Assembly: GCF_009604455.1 (NCBI RefSeq) | Contig: NZ_WEGL01000003.1 | Span: 310,001-374,000, forward strand | Direction of reading: 5' to 3' | From: Streptomyces sp. RB17 | Lineage (GTDB): Bacteria > Actinomycetota > Actinomycetes > Streptomycetales > Streptomycetaceae | Length of the DNA: 64,000 nt | Shown: positions 44,743-53,484 of the stretch, piece by piece | Numbering within the stretch: position 1 is the first letter of the stretch | Layout: each line of letters begins with the position of its first letter | The notes under the pieces: generated by a model | What the model was told of the DNA's origin: nothing | Seen by the model: the letters and a program-made list of their open reading frames with translations, nothing else | Database searches by the model: none | Position numbers and translations under genes: made by a program

Positions 44743-45984
44743 TCACTCCTTCCGCCGCCGGAATCCGACCGGACCGCGCCCACTTCCCCGATGGCCCGCG
44801 GCCCCCTCGGCCGCCCGCACCAGCCCCAGCTCCCCCGCGAGCCCCCACAGCGCCTGTTTCACCGTGCTCCTGCTGTCGAGTTCATGGACCCGGCCGGCGT
44901 CCACAACGGCCTGAAGTTCCTTGAAGTTGGCGGGAATGGCCGTACGCGCCAGCGCCGTGCCGGTGATGCGCTGCACGAGCGCGGGCTGGATCTCCGTACT
45001 GCGGGTGAGCCGGTTGACGACCACGGTCGTCTCCTCGGCCTTGCGGATCTGCAGCCGGTCCCACATCCGTACGGTCCGCTTGGCGGCGCGGACGGCGACG
45101 ACGTCCGGGGTGGTGACCAGCAGCGCGATGTCGGCCATCTCCACCACGGCGGCGCCCGCACCGCTCAGCTGGGCGCCGCAGTCGACGACGACCACCTCGT
45201 AGCGGGAGCGCAGGGCGCTGACGATCTGGCGGGCGGCGCGGTCGGTGACCTCCTCGCCGCGTTCGCCCTCGCCGGGCGCGAGGAGCAGGGCGAGCCCGGT
45301 GTCGTGGCGGAAGACGGCGTCGGCGAGGACGCGGGGCGAGATGTCGGTGATGGCGGCGAGGTCGGCCGCGGACCGCCGGAACTGGATGTCCAGGTAGGAG
45401 GCGATGTCCCCGGTCTGGAGGTCGAGGTCGACCAGGGCCGTCGCCCGCCCGGAGGCCTGTGCGGCGAGGGCCAGTTGGATGGCCGCCAGGGTGGCCCCGA
45501 CTCCCCCCTTGGCGCCGCTGACCGTGACGACCGTACCGCCGACCCCGCCGAGCACGTCGGAGGCGCCGTGGCCGAGGTGACGCCGTACCCCCGTCGACCA
45601 CTGGGCGACGGCCTGGACCCGGCTGGCGAGTTCCTCGTACGACAGCGGGAGCGCGACCAGGCCGCGGGCGCCGGAGTCCATGGCGGCGGACAACAGACCG
45701 GGGCCGGCGTCGGTGGTGACGAGGATGACGCCGACGGCGGGGAAGCGCAGGGCGACCTCGCGGATCAGCTCCAGGGCCGGGACCGGGCCGATCCGCTCGT
45801 GGACGACGACGACTTCCGGGAGTTCGTCCACGGACTCGGCGGCGAGCCGGGCGAGGGTGTCGACGAGCTGGGTGGAGTCGCCGACCGGCGGCTGTGGTTC
45901 GGCGTCGGGGAGCTGGCTGAGCAGGGTGGTGAGGGAGCGTACGGCGTCCGGGTCGGCTCCCGCCGGGAGGATCCTGGTAGGCAT
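44743..45984 (-). CDS. cpaE: CpaE/TadZ-like pilus localisation ATPase
   Basis: 413 residues. An N-terminal receiver-like domain (about 1-125) precedes a MinD/ParA-type ATPase (about 145-390) starting VVTVSGAKGGVGATLAAIQL. The deviant Walker A keeps the first Lys, but the usual second Lys (GK[T/S]) is Ala here, so nucleotide hydrolysis may be weak, as in other TadZ proteins. ATPase hallmarks ALVDLDLQTGDIASYL and VVVDCGAQLSGA follow. It places the pilus machine in the cell. Confidence 0.9.
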   Translation of the reverse strand: MPTRILPAGADPDAVRSLTTLLSQLPDAEPQPPVGDSTQLVDTLARLAAESVDELPEVVVVHERIGPVPALELIREVALRFPAVGVILVTTDAGPGLLSAAMDSGARGLVALPLSYEELASRVQAVAQWSTGVRRHLGHGASDVLGGVGGTVVTVSGAKGGVGATLAAIQLALAAQASGRATALVDLDLQTGDIASYLDIQFRRSAADLAAITDISPRVLADAVFRHDTGLALLLAPGEGERGEEVTDRAARQIVSALRSRYEVVVVDCGAQLSGAGAAVVEMADIALLVTTPDVVAVRAAKRTVRMWDRLQIRKAEETTVVVNRLTRSTEIQPALVQRITGTALARTAIPANFKELQAVVDAGRVHELDSRSTVKQALWGLAGELGLVRAAEGAAGHRGSGRGPVGFRRRKE

Positions 45985-45996
45985 GCGGGCCGCCTC

Positions 45997-46704
45997 TCAC
46001 TTGTCCGTCGCGAGTTCATAGGTGCGCTCCTTGTCCGGAACGCTGGTCTCGCTGCCGGGCGCCACCAACGCGAGCCGGACGCGCTGGGCGAAGGACTCGG
46101 CGTAGGTGATGCGCTGGGCGTCGAGGGTGGACAGTGCGAAGGTGATGGGGACGGCCTCGCTGGGCTGCTGCTGGTTCTTGCTCTGGTCCGGGTCGAGGGC
46201 GGTGATCTGGCCGACGTCGAGGACCCGGGCGTCGGTGACGATGATCTTCGACTGGTCGGGGTCACCCTCCTTCTTTCCGGCGAAGGTGGCGTACACGTTG
46301 ACGTGCGATCCGGGGGTGATCTTCCCCGCCACGCCGGTCGCCGCGTCGATCATGATGGCGACCTCCTGCTGTCCGGGCTGGAGGGCAGGCTGGTCGACGA
46401 TCATGTCGGTCTGGAGCAGGGAGCCCCTGCGCAGGGTGGTGACCGCGATCTTGCCCTGGATCTGCCGGAGATCCGTGACCGCGTTGCCGGACAGCCACCG
46501 CCTGGGCATCTCGATCTTCTCGAACTGGCCGGCGTCCAGGGTGGTGTAGGGCTTCACGTCGGACCGCACCCGGTAGGCGGTGACCTCGGGCCCGACCTTG
46601 GAATTGACGTTGCGGACGACGGAGAGCACGCCGGCGAACGCGCCGAGAGCGCACAGGACCGACAGGATCAGGAGTATCACGCCGCGGCGCTGACGGGAGT
46701 TCAT
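45997..46704 (-). CDS. cpaB: CpaB/RcpC-like pilus assembly protein (SAF domain)
   Basis: 235 residues. One membrane helix near the N-terminus (GVILLILSVLCALGAFAGVL), then a SAF domain (VRSDVKPYTTLDAGQFEKIE) and a RcpC-like beta domain with VAIMIDAATGVAGKITPGSH and VNVYATFAGKKEG. In Gram-negatives CpaB works with the secretin; no secretin exists here, so it probably guides the pilus through the cell wall. 12 bases upstream of cpaE. Confidence 0.88.
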   Translation of the reverse strand: MNSRQRRGVILLILSVLCALGAFAGVLSVVRNVNSKVGPEVTAYRVRSDVKPYTTLDAGQFEKIEMPRRWLSGNAVTDLRQIQGKIAVTTLRRGSLLQTDMIVDQPALQPGQQEVAIMIDAATGVAGKITPGSHVNVYATFAGKKEGDPDQSKIIVTDARVLDVGQITALDPDQSKNQQQPSEAVPITFALSTLDAQRITYAESFAQRVRLALVAPGSETSVPDKERTYELATDK

Positions 46705-46761
46705 GAACCGTGCAACCTCATTGGGGGAATCGGTCGAGCGGACTGGGGACGTACGGGCGGG

Positions 46762-47646
46762 TCAGGCGGGCGTGCGCTGCTCCAGGGCGCGGGGCGCGGC
46801 GGGTTCGTGGGCGGGCGGGGTGGCGGAGCAGAAGACACAGCGGTCACCGATGACGTCGAGTCCGCACCAGTGGCAGACGGTCTGCCGTACCGAGGTGACC
46901 AGTTGGTACAGGACGGACAGATCGGCGAGGTAGCTGCAGAACTCGGTCATGCGGCCCGTGCCCCACCACACCGGGGACTCGGCGGGCAGCGGGACCTCGC
47001 GCAGCCCGTGCACGCTCCACTGCCCGGCGAGCCCGGCGACCCAGTCACCCTGCGCCTGCTGCCCTTTGGCGACGAGCATCCAGGTGTTGAACTCGGGCCC
47101 TTTGAGCGTGACACCGGGAGCTATGCGCTCGAGCTGCGGCTCGGGATGGGCGAGCACGGCGAACTGGCTGCCGGGCACCCAGGACTTGGCGTGCGCCTTC
47201 AGCCCGACCGGCACCCGGTCCAGCTTGGCGACCGAGCCGAGCACGGCCCCGGCGTGGATGTAATGGGTGAGCAGCCGCCCGGCGGACGCGAGGACCCCGG
47301 GGCTCAGATCGCAGGAGGCGAGCTGCCGCAGCTGCCGGGCGAGCACGGCGATGCCCAGCGGGGGCAGCTCCGGCCGGAAGAAGGCGATGCGGTCGCTCTC
47401 CAGCAGCGAGCGCAGGGTGTGCAGCCGGCGTACGACGGGTTCCGGAGTGGCGGTCGAGCAGACGACGACCACATACCCGTACTGCTCGGTCAGGGTGTGC
47501 AGTTCGCTGAGCGCGTGCTCCAGGGGCCGCTGGTCGAGGCCGCCGAGCACGACGGCCGGCATGGTCCGTTCGTCCTGCGCCGGCAGTGCCATGTCGGCAC
47601 TGGTCACGGCAATGGCAGTTGGCACGCGCAGCTCCCCGCTCTTCAC
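46762..47646 (-). CDS. Conserved hypothetical with C-terminal zinc ribbon, first gene of the pilus locus
   Basis: 294 residues. The N-terminal half (about 25-150) resembles a Rossmann-like fold with LTEQYGYVVVVCSTATPEPV; the middle is beta-rich (FAVLAHPEPQLERIAPGVTL). The end has CHWCGLDVIGDRCVFCSATP, two CXXC knuckles 11 residues apart for one zinc ion. It is 57 bases upstream of cpaB on the same strand, so it is probably part of the pilus operon. I do not recognise a known function; a regulatory or assembly role is possible. Confidence 0.7.
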   Translation of the reverse strand: MKSGELRVPTAIAVTSADMALPAQDERTMPAVVLGGLDQRPLEHALSELHTLTEQYGYVVVVCSTATPEPVVRRLHTLRSLLESDRIAFFRPELPPLGIAVLARQLRQLASCDLSPGVLASAGRLLTHYIHAGAVLGSVAKLDRVPVGLKAHAKSWVPGSQFAVLAHPEPQLERIAPGVTLKGPEFNTWMLVAKGQQAQGDWVAGLAGQWSVHGLREVPLPAESPVWWGTGRMTEFCSYLADLSVLYQLVTSVRQTVCHWCGLDVIGDRCVFCSATPPAHEPAAPRALEQRTPA

Positions 47647-47820
47647 ACCCGCCGGCCCACAGAGGTCACTCCTGTACGCCGGACGACTTCACTGCGTGAC
47701 TACGTGAGCACTGTATCCACGGCCGTATGACCGGAGAACAGCGTTTGTGAAGCTCGCGTGGAACTCTCTGGTCACAACTCCCGCCAAATCCGGACAGCTT
47801 GAGCGACCATCCGGAAGCCG

Positions 47821-47863
47821 ATTTGGTCTGGACCTCTTGACACCCCAATTGGTCTGGACCAAC
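47821..47863 (+). promoter_or_regulatory. Two DasR-type operator sequences (dre) and -35 box of the chitinase gene
   Basis: TTTGGTCTGGACCT (47822-47835) and ATTGGTCTGGACCA (47848-47861) match the palindromic dre consensus TGGTCTAGACCA with one or two changes. The pair is the classic direct repeat of Streptomyces chitinase promoters. TTGACA at 47837-47842 lies between them as a likely -35 box, so DasR binding would block RNA polymerase until glucosamine phosphates rise. Confidence 0.8.
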
Positions 47864-47958
47864 TTGTATGCCCAACGGTGCCCAGCGCACCTCTCTTCCC
47901 TCCCTTCTCCCCGTCAAGGCTCCCTCTCCGAACTCCCCTTCCCCACCGGAGGCCCCCC

Positions 47959-49674
47959 GTGGACCATGCACCAGGCATACCCAGACCCCGCGGACGGCGA
48001 ATCACCCTGTGGTCCGCCGCCACGGCCCTGGCCCTCTCCGTCGCAGGGCTCGCCGCAACCCCGGCCTCCGCGGCGGACGTCAACAACGTCAAGAACGCGG
48101 GCTTCGAGTCGGGTCTGTCCAACTGGACGTGCACGGCCGGCAGCGGCACGACGGTCTCCTCCCCGGTGCACTCAGGCGCCTCGGCACTGAAGGCGACCCC
48201 GGCCGGCCAGGACAACGCCCAGTGCACCCAGGCGGTCGCGGTCGAGCCCAACTCGACGTACACGCTCAGCGCGTGGGTCCAGGGCGGCTACTCCTACCTG
48301 GGCGTGACGGGCACGGGCACGACCGACGTGTCCACGTGGACGCCGGACACCACCGCCTGGAAGCAACTGTCCACGACCTTCACCACCGGCGCGTCGACGA
48401 CGTCGGTCACGGTCTACACACACGGCTGGTACGCCCAGGCGCCCTACTACGCCGACGACGTCTCGGTCTACGGCCCCGACGGCGGCGGAGGCGGCGACCC
48501 GGCCCCGGCGGTCCCGGCGGCTCCCACCGGCGTGACGGTCTCCGGCACGACGTCCTCCTCCGTCTCGCTGTCCTGGTCCCCGGTCTCGGGCGCGACGGGC
48601 TACAACGTCTACCGCGACGGCACGAAGGTGACGGCGGTGACGGGAACGTCGGCGACGGTGACGGGCCTGTCGGCCTCGACCTCGTACTCCTTCCAGGTGA
48701 CGGCGACGAACTCGGCGGGCGAGTCGGCGAAGTCGGCGACGGTGTCGGCCACGACGTCCTCCGGCGGCGGTGGCGGTGGCGGTGGCTCGCTGCCCAAGCA
48801 CGCGGTGACCGGCTACTGGCAGAACTTCAACAACGGCGCGACGGTCCAGAAGCTGTCGGACGTCCCGTCGTCGTACGACATCATCGCGGTGGCCTTCGCG
48901 GACGCGACCGCGACGCCCGGAGCGGTGACCTTCAACCTGGACTCCTCCGGCCTCGGCGGCTACACGGTGGACCAGTTCAAGGCGGACATCAAGGCCAAGC
49001 AGGCGGCCGGCAAGAAGGTCGTCGTCTCGATCGGCGGCCAGAACGGCACGGTGTCGATCAGCGACTCGACGTCGGCGACGAACTTCGCGAACTCCGTCTA
49101 CTCCCTGATGCAGACGTACGGCTTCGACGGCGTCGACATCGACCTGGAGAACGGCCTCGACGCGACGTACATGACGCAGGCGCTCCGCGCCCTGTCGGCA
49201 AAGGCCGGCTCGTCCCTGATCATCACGATGGCCCCCCAGACGATCGACATGCAGTCGACGTCGAACTCCTACTTCCAGACGGCCCTGAACGTGAAGGACA
49301 TCCTCACGGTCGTCAACATGCAGTACTACAACAGCGGTTCCATGCTGGGCTGCGACGGCAAGGTCTACAGCCAGGGCTCGGTCGACTTCCTCACCGCGCT
49401 CGCCTGCATCCAGCTGCAGGGCGGCCTGGCCCCGTCCCAGGTGGGCCTCGGCCTCCCGGCGTCGACCAGCGCGGCGGGCAGCGGCTACGTATCACCCACC
49501 GTGGTGAACAACGCCCTGGACTGCCTGACGGCCGGCACGAACTGCGGCACCTTCAAGCCGGCCAAGACCTATCCCGACCTGCGGGGCGCGATGACCTGGT
49601 CGACGAACTGGGACGCGTCGGCGGGCAACGCGTGGTCGAACGCGGTGGGGGCGCATGTGCACGCGCTGCCGTGA
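47959..49674 (+). CDS. Secreted GH18 chitinase with CBM and FnIII modules
   Basis: 571 residues from a GTG at 47959 with GGAGG six bases upstream. Signal peptide (WSAATALALSVAGLAATPASA), a carbohydrate-binding module (about 40-165: NNVKNAGFESGLSNWTC), an FnIII domain (about 180-265: AAPTGVTVSGTTSSSVSLSW), a Gly-rich linker, and the GH18 catalytic domain (about 280-571) with the DXXDXDXE motif as DGVDIDLE. It hydrolyses chitin outside the cell. Architecture and position recall ChiA of S. coelicolor. Controlled by the two dre-like sites upstream. Confidence 0.95.
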   Translation: MDHAPGIPRPRGRRITLWSAATALALSVAGLAATPASAADVNNVKNAGFESGLSNWTCTAGSGTTVSSPVHSGASALKATPAGQDNAQCTQAVAVEPNSTYTLSAWVQGGYSYLGVTGTGTTDVSTWTPDTTAWKQLSTTFTTGASTTSVTVYTHGWYAQAPYYADDVSVYGPDGGGGGDPAPAVPAAPTGVTVSGTTSSSVSLSWSPVSGATGYNVYRDGTKVTAVTGTSATVTGLSASTSYSFQVTATNSAGESAKSATVSATTSSGGGGGGGGSLPKHAVTGYWQNFNNGATVQKLSDVPSSYDIIAVAFADATATPGAVTFNLDSSGLGGYTVDQFKADIKAKQAAGKKVVVSIGGQNGTVSISDSTSATNFANSVYSLMQTYGFDGVDIDLENGLDATYMTQALRALSAKAGSSLIITMAPQTIDMQSTSNSYFQTALNVKDILTVVNMQYYNSGSMLGCDGKVYSQGSVDFLTALACIQLQGGLAPSQVGLGLPASTSAAGSGYVSPTVVNNALDCLTAGTNCGTFKPAKTYPDLRGAMTWSTNWDASAGNAWSNAVGAHVHALP

Positions 49675-49705
49675 CGTGACATCCGGCTTGTCCGCCTGAC
49701 GACGA

Positions 49706-49733
49706 CGCCCGGGCCTTGGAGGAGCCCGGGCGT
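49706..49733 (+). terminator. Hairpin terminator of the chitinase gene
   Basis: ACGCCCGGGC (49706-49715) pairs perfectly with GCCCGGGCGT (49724-49733) around an 8-base loop, 32 bases after the stop. Confidence 0.8.
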
Positions 49734-49822
49734 TGCCGCACGTCGACGCAGGTGCCACACAGGTGTGGAGGACGGCTCAGCAAGGCGACCATGGACCGGA
49801 CACCGTCACGGACAACCGCTGA

Positions 49823-49996
49823 GGATGCGCTCACCATGCCCGCTACCACGACCGGGACATCGCCCGCCTGCCGGCGGTGGCATGGTGGGACTGGCCGGCG
49901 GAACACATCACCGAGCACGTGCGCACGATCATGTCCGGCACCATCGACGACCTGGGAGCGGCCGCCCGGGACGTCCGCCAGGCGTCACTCACCGAG
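49823..49996 (+). pseudogene. C-terminal relic of a CatB/Vat-type acetyltransferase gene
   Basis: In the 350-bp gap after the chitinase, one frame reads ARYHDRDIARLPAVAWWDWP, then EHITEHVRTIMSGTIDDL. This is the characteristic C-terminal segment of hexapeptide-repeat xenobiotic acetyltransferases. The frame is closed by a stop at 49820 just upstream, the hexapeptide repeats are missing, and the natural end has been lost. It is the remnant of a deleted resistance-type gene. Confidence 0.65.
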
Positions 49997-50026
49997 GCGG
50001 ACACCGCCTCGGTCCGCCTCGGTCGG

Positions 50027-50584
50027 TCACTCGCCGTCTTCGAAGTACGCGTCCAGCACCGCGTCCAGCTGCTCGTCCCACTCCGTGAAGCGGGACTTCG
50101 ACGACGCCTCGATCTCGATGGGGTACCAGCGGCGGTCCGGGGTGTGGACGGTGATCGTGTAGCGCTTGCCGAAGCGGGGGGCCTCCGTCTCGACCGCCGC
50201 GATCTCGTCCCAGCGGAACTCGCAGGACTCCTCGTCCAGCCGGAGGCGGACGCCCTTGCCGTCGGCCACGATCCTCGCGCGACGGTCGGAGGCCTCGAAG
50301 ACCGGGCCGTCCTGCGGGCCTTCGTCGCCCGCGGTCTCCTCGTTCCGCGAGGTCTCCGAGGTCTCCTCGGGCGCCTTCGAGTCCTCGGGCGCCGCCGGGT
50401 CCGCCGACACCTCCGCGTCCTGCGGCTCCGGCTCCCGCTCCGGCTCGTCGGACTTGGCCGACGCCGGAGCCGGGCCCGTGATTCCGGGGATGAACGCCGG
50501 GTCGAAACCGGCGCCCGTCACGGGCTCGGGCTTCAACGGCTCGGCCTCGGACGGCTTGCTGCTCGCTCCTATGCGCTGCTCCAC
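50027..50584 (-). CDS. Protein with disordered acidic N-terminus and PH-like C-terminal domain
   Basis: 185 residues if started at the GTG at 50584 (MEQRIGASSKPSE); an alternative GTG at 50650 would add 22 residues. The middle (about 15-100) is rich in Glu, Pro and Asp and probably unfolded. The C-terminal 80 residues (GPVFEASDRRARIVADGKGV to the end) form a compact beta domain with RLDEESCEFRWDEIAAVET and RWYPIEIEASSKSRFTEWDE, like bacterial PH domains. Function unknown. A CATACT hexamer lies 7-12 bases before the 50584 start, so the mRNA may be leaderless. Confidence 0.7.
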   Translation of the reverse strand: MEQRIGASSKPSEAEPLKPEPVTGAGFDPAFIPGITGPAPASAKSDEPEREPEPQDAEVSADPAAPEDSKAPEETSETSRNEETAGDEGPQDGPVFEASDRRARIVADGKGVRLRLDEESCEFRWDEIAAVETEAPRFGKRYTITVHTPDRRWYPIEIEASSKSRFTEWDEQLDAVLDAYFEDGE

Positions 50585-50657
50585 GGCGGCAGTATGGACG
50601 ACATCCCTGTGCCGGAACCAGTCAGCCCGTCCATCCCCGGTTTCGCTCACGTCACGT

Positions 50658-52142
50658 TCACACCAACAAGCTCACCGCCGCCGCCACCGCGAACCCCGCC
50701 ACCGACAGCACCGACTCCAGGACGGTCCACGTCCGCAGCGTGTCCCGTTCGCTGATGCCGAAGTACTTGGCCACCATCCAGAAGCCGCCGTCGTTGACGT
50801 GCGAGGCGAAGATGGAGCCGGCCGAGATCGCCATGATGACCAGGGCCACGAAGGGCTGGGAGTGGTGGGATTCCGTCAGCAGGGGTGCCACGATGCCCGC
50901 CGTCGTCACGATGGCCACCGTCGCCGAGCCCTGGGCCACCCGCAGGACCAGCGAGATCAGGTACGACAGGACGATCACCGGCAGGCCCACGCCGTGGAAG
51001 GTGTCCGACAGGGCCTGGGCCACGCCGCTCGCCTTCAGTACGGCGCCGAAGATCCCGCCCGCGCCGACCACCAGCAGGATGTTGCCGACCGGCTTGAGCG
51101 AGGAAGTGGACACCGTTTCCAGGGACTTGCGGGACCAGCCGCGGCGGATTCCCAGGAGGTAGTAGGCCATCAGCAGGGCGATGGTCAGGGCCACGAACGG
51201 GCTGCCGAAGAACTCCAGGACCGAGCGGGTGGGAGACGGGTCCAGGGCGATCGAGGAGAAGGTGGCCGCGAGGATCAGGATCAGGGGCGTGCCGATGATG
51301 GCCAGGACCGTGGCGAGCGGGACCGGATGCTCCTGGGGTGCCACTCCCTGGGCGCGCTGTTCGGCCACCACCGCCCGCTTCGCCTCCTCCGCCGCCTCGA
51401 CCATGTCCTGCGGTACGGCGACGAAGATCCGCTGTCCGATCCAGGCGGAGTACGCCCAGGCGGCCAGTACGGCCGGGATGCCGCAGACGATGCCCATGAG
51501 GATGATCCAGCCGAGCTGGACGTGGAGGAGGCCCGCGGCGGCGACCGGCCCGGGGTGCGGGGGCAGGAAGGCGTGGGTCATGGAGAGGCCGGCCAGCAGG
51601 GGGAGGCAGTAGAGGAGGATCGACTTGCCGCCGCGCTTCGCCGCCGCGTAGACGAGCGGGGCCAGGACGAAGATGCCGACGTCGAAGAAGACCGGGATGC
51701 CGAAGATCAGGCCGGTCAGGCCCATCGCCAGGGGGGCGCGGCGTTCACCGAACAGGGCCAGCAGGCGGGCGGCCAGTACCTCTGCTCCGCCGCTGACCTC
51801 CAGGATCGCGCCGAGCATCGTACCGAGGCCGATGATGATCGCGACGTGGCCGAGGATGCCACCCATGCCGGACTCGATCGTGGAGACGGCGTCGGAGCGC
51901 TGGACCGTGCCGAACAGCTCGGTGACCGACAGGCCGGCCAGCAGGCCTACGGCGATGGAGACGGCCAGGAGGGCCACGAAGGGCTGCAGCCGGACCTTGA
52001 TGATCAGGAACAGCAACAGGGCGATGCCGAGGGCCGCGACCGTCAGGAGGCCGGGGGTGCCGTCGACGAGGAGGAGCAGGCCTCCGGTGTGGGGTGGGGT
52101 GGCGGGGGCGGTTGCGGCGAGCGGGAGGGATATGGGGGGCAT
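50658..52142 (-). CDS. GntP-family sugar-acid/amino-acid permease
   Basis: 494 residues, about 12 membrane helices. GntP hallmarks: FVALLAVSIAVGLLAGLSVT, GMGGILGHVAIIIGLGTMLG, FFDVGIFVLAPLVYAAAKRG and AFLPPHPGPVAAAGLLHVQLG. Members carry gluconate and related aldonic acids or D-serine (DsdX). Here the partners suggest an N-acylated or amino sugar acid. Start ATG 52142 follows GAGGAC. It is 153 bases downstream of the RidA gene on the same strand. Confidence 0.9.
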   Translation of the reverse strand: MPPISLPLAATAPATPPHTGGLLLLVDGTPGLLTVAALGIALLLFLIIKVRLQPFVALLAVSIAVGLLAGLSVTELFGTVQRSDAVSTIESGMGGILGHVAIIIGLGTMLGAILEVSGGAEVLAARLLALFGERRAPLAMGLTGLIFGIPVFFDVGIFVLAPLVYAAAKRGGKSILLYCLPLLAGLSMTHAFLPPHPGPVAAAGLLHVQLGWIILMGIVCGIPAVLAAWAYSAWIGQRIFVAVPQDMVEAAEEAKRAVVAEQRAQGVAPQEHPVPLATVLAIIGTPLILILAATFSSIALDPSPTRSVLEFFGSPFVALTIALLMAYYLLGIRRGWSRKSLETVSTSSLKPVGNILLVVGAGGIFGAVLKASGVAQALSDTFHGVGLPVIVLSYLISLVLRVAQGSATVAIVTTAGIVAPLLTESHHSQPFVALVIMAISAGSIFASHVNDGGFWMVAKYFGISERDTLRTWTVLESVLSVAGFAVAAAVSLLV

Positions 52143-52295
52143 CGGGGGTCCTCTGGGTAAGAACATCGTTCGGGGGGTCTGGGGGGTGTCCCCCCGGAGG
52201 GCGCAGCCGGGCAGGGGGGATCGCGGCACGGCGGCCCGGGTGTGGAGGCCGCCGTACCGTGAACGGACGTACGGGAGGTGAGGGATCGTCAGGGC

Positions 52296-52706
52296 TCAGC
52301 CGAGTACGGCAAGCGCGTCGATCTCGATGAGGAGGCCGGCCGGGAGACCGACGTAGACCGTGGTCCGGGCGGCGGGCGGCTGGGTGAGGCCCTGCTCCTC
52401 GAAGTAGGCGTTGTAGATCTCGTTCATCTCGGCGAAGTGGTCCACGTCCGTCAGATAGACGCGGATCATCATCACGTCGTCCCAGCTCGCGCCGCCCTCC
52501 TCCAGGATCGCCTTGACGTTGGCGAGGGTCTGGAGGGTCTGCGCGCGCAGGGTGGGGCCGGCCGGTGTCGGGGGCTTGCCCTCCTCGGCGGGCAGGAAGC
52601 CGACCTGGCCGGCGACCTGGAGGATGTTGCCCTTCTTCACGCCGTGGGAGAACTTGGCGGGCGGGGTGGTGTGCGTCTTCGGGGTGAGGGCGGTCTTCTC
52701 GGTCAT
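52296..52706 (-). CDS. RidA-family enamine/imine deaminase
   Basis: 136 residues, trimeric chorismate-mutase-like fold. Family residues: KFSHGVKKGNILQVAGQVGF, LANVKAILEEGGASWDDVMM, IRVYLTDVDHFAEMNEIYNA and PPAARTTVYVGLPAGLLIEI with the catalytic Arg in ARTT and the final Glu. RidA speeds hydrolysis of the reactive enamine/imine released by PLP dehydratases to the keto acid. That fits the dehydratase encoded on the other side of the operator. ATG at 52706; 16 bases downstream of the IclR gene. Confidence 0.92.
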   Translation of the reverse strand: MTEKTALTPKTHTTPPAKFSHGVKKGNILQVAGQVGFLPAEEGKPPTPAGPTLRAQTLQTLANVKAILEEGGASWDDVMMIRVYLTDVDHFAEMNEIYNAYFEEQGLTQPPAARTTVYVGLPAGLLIEIDALAVLG

Positions 52707-52722
52707 GCAGGGTCCTTGTCTG

Positions 52723-53484
52723 TCATTCGGGGTCACCGACCGGCGTTCTTCCGGAGTACTCGCCGCTGATCGCGTCCGCGGTACGGCGGACCTGCGGGAG
52801 CAGGGTGAGGAGTTCCTCGGCGGTGACGACCACGTTCGGTGCGGACACCGACATCGCGGCGACCACGCGGCCGTCGGCGCCGCGGACGGGAGCGGCGACA
52901 CAGTTGATGGACTCCTCGTGGCCACCGAGGTCGGTGGCCCAGCCCTGTTCGCGGACCTTCTCCAACTCCCGCAGGAAAGCGGCGGCGTTGGGGGTGGAAC
53001 GGGGCGTGTACAGGGGGTAGTCGAGCGTGTCCGCGAGGGCGCGGCGCTCGGGTTCGGGCAGGTCGGCGAGGAGGAGTTTGGCCACGGCCGCGACGGTGAT
53101 GGCGACGGGCTTGCCGATGCGCGAGTACATGCGGACCGGGTAGCGGCTGTCCACCTTGTCGATGTAGAGGACCTCGCCCTCCTCGTACACGGCGAGGTGC
53201 ACGGTGTGCCCGCAGGCCTCGTTCAGCCGTACGAGGTGGGGGTGGGCGATCTCGCGGATGTCGAGGTTCTCCATCGCCTCCTGGGCGAGGGCGAAGAGGC
53301 GGGCGCCGAGGCGGTAGCGCTGGTCGGACTGGCGGTAGACCAGTCCGTGCTCGTGCAGGGTGCGCAGGAGGCGGAGGGCGGTCGATTTGTGTACGCCGAG
53401 GCGGTCGGCGACCTGGCCGAGGTCGGCGGGGCCCTCGGCCAGGAGCGGCAGGATGCTCAGGGCGCGGTCTACGGTCTGGCTCAT
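52723..53484 (-). CDS. IclR-family transcriptional regulator of the amino sugar acid cluster
   Basis: 253 residues. Winged helix (about 1-70) with SQTVDRALSILPLLAEGPAD, LGVHKSTALRLLRTLHEHGL; effector domain (about 80-250) with LNEACGHTVHLAVYEEGEVL, YPVRMYSRIGKPVAITVAAV and GGHEESINCVAAPVRGADGR, where Cys and other residues line the ligand pocket. The ATG overlaps the kinase stop (ATGA). It likely binds the palindrome in the divergent gap and represses both arms until the sugar acid or an intermediate binds. Confidence 0.92.
   Translation of the reverse strand: MSQTVDRALSILPLLAEGPADLGQVADRLGVHKSTALRLLRTLHEHGLVYRQSDQRYRLGARLFALAQEAMENLDIREIAHPHLVRLNEACGHTVHLAVYEEGEVLYIDKVDSRYPVRMYSRIGKPVAITVAAVAKLLLADLPEPERRALADTLDYPLYTPRSTPNAAAFLRELEKVREQGWATDLGGHEESINCVAAPVRGADGRVVAAMSVSAPNVVVTAEELLTLLPQVRRTADAISGEYSGRTPVGDPE

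Noticed and set aside
50658..52142. Plain gluconate utilisation operon
   Set aside because: GntP and a sugar-acid kinase would fit, but gluconate use does not need a PLP dehydratase, RidA or an N-deacylase, and no gluconokinase or 6-phosphogluconate genes are present.
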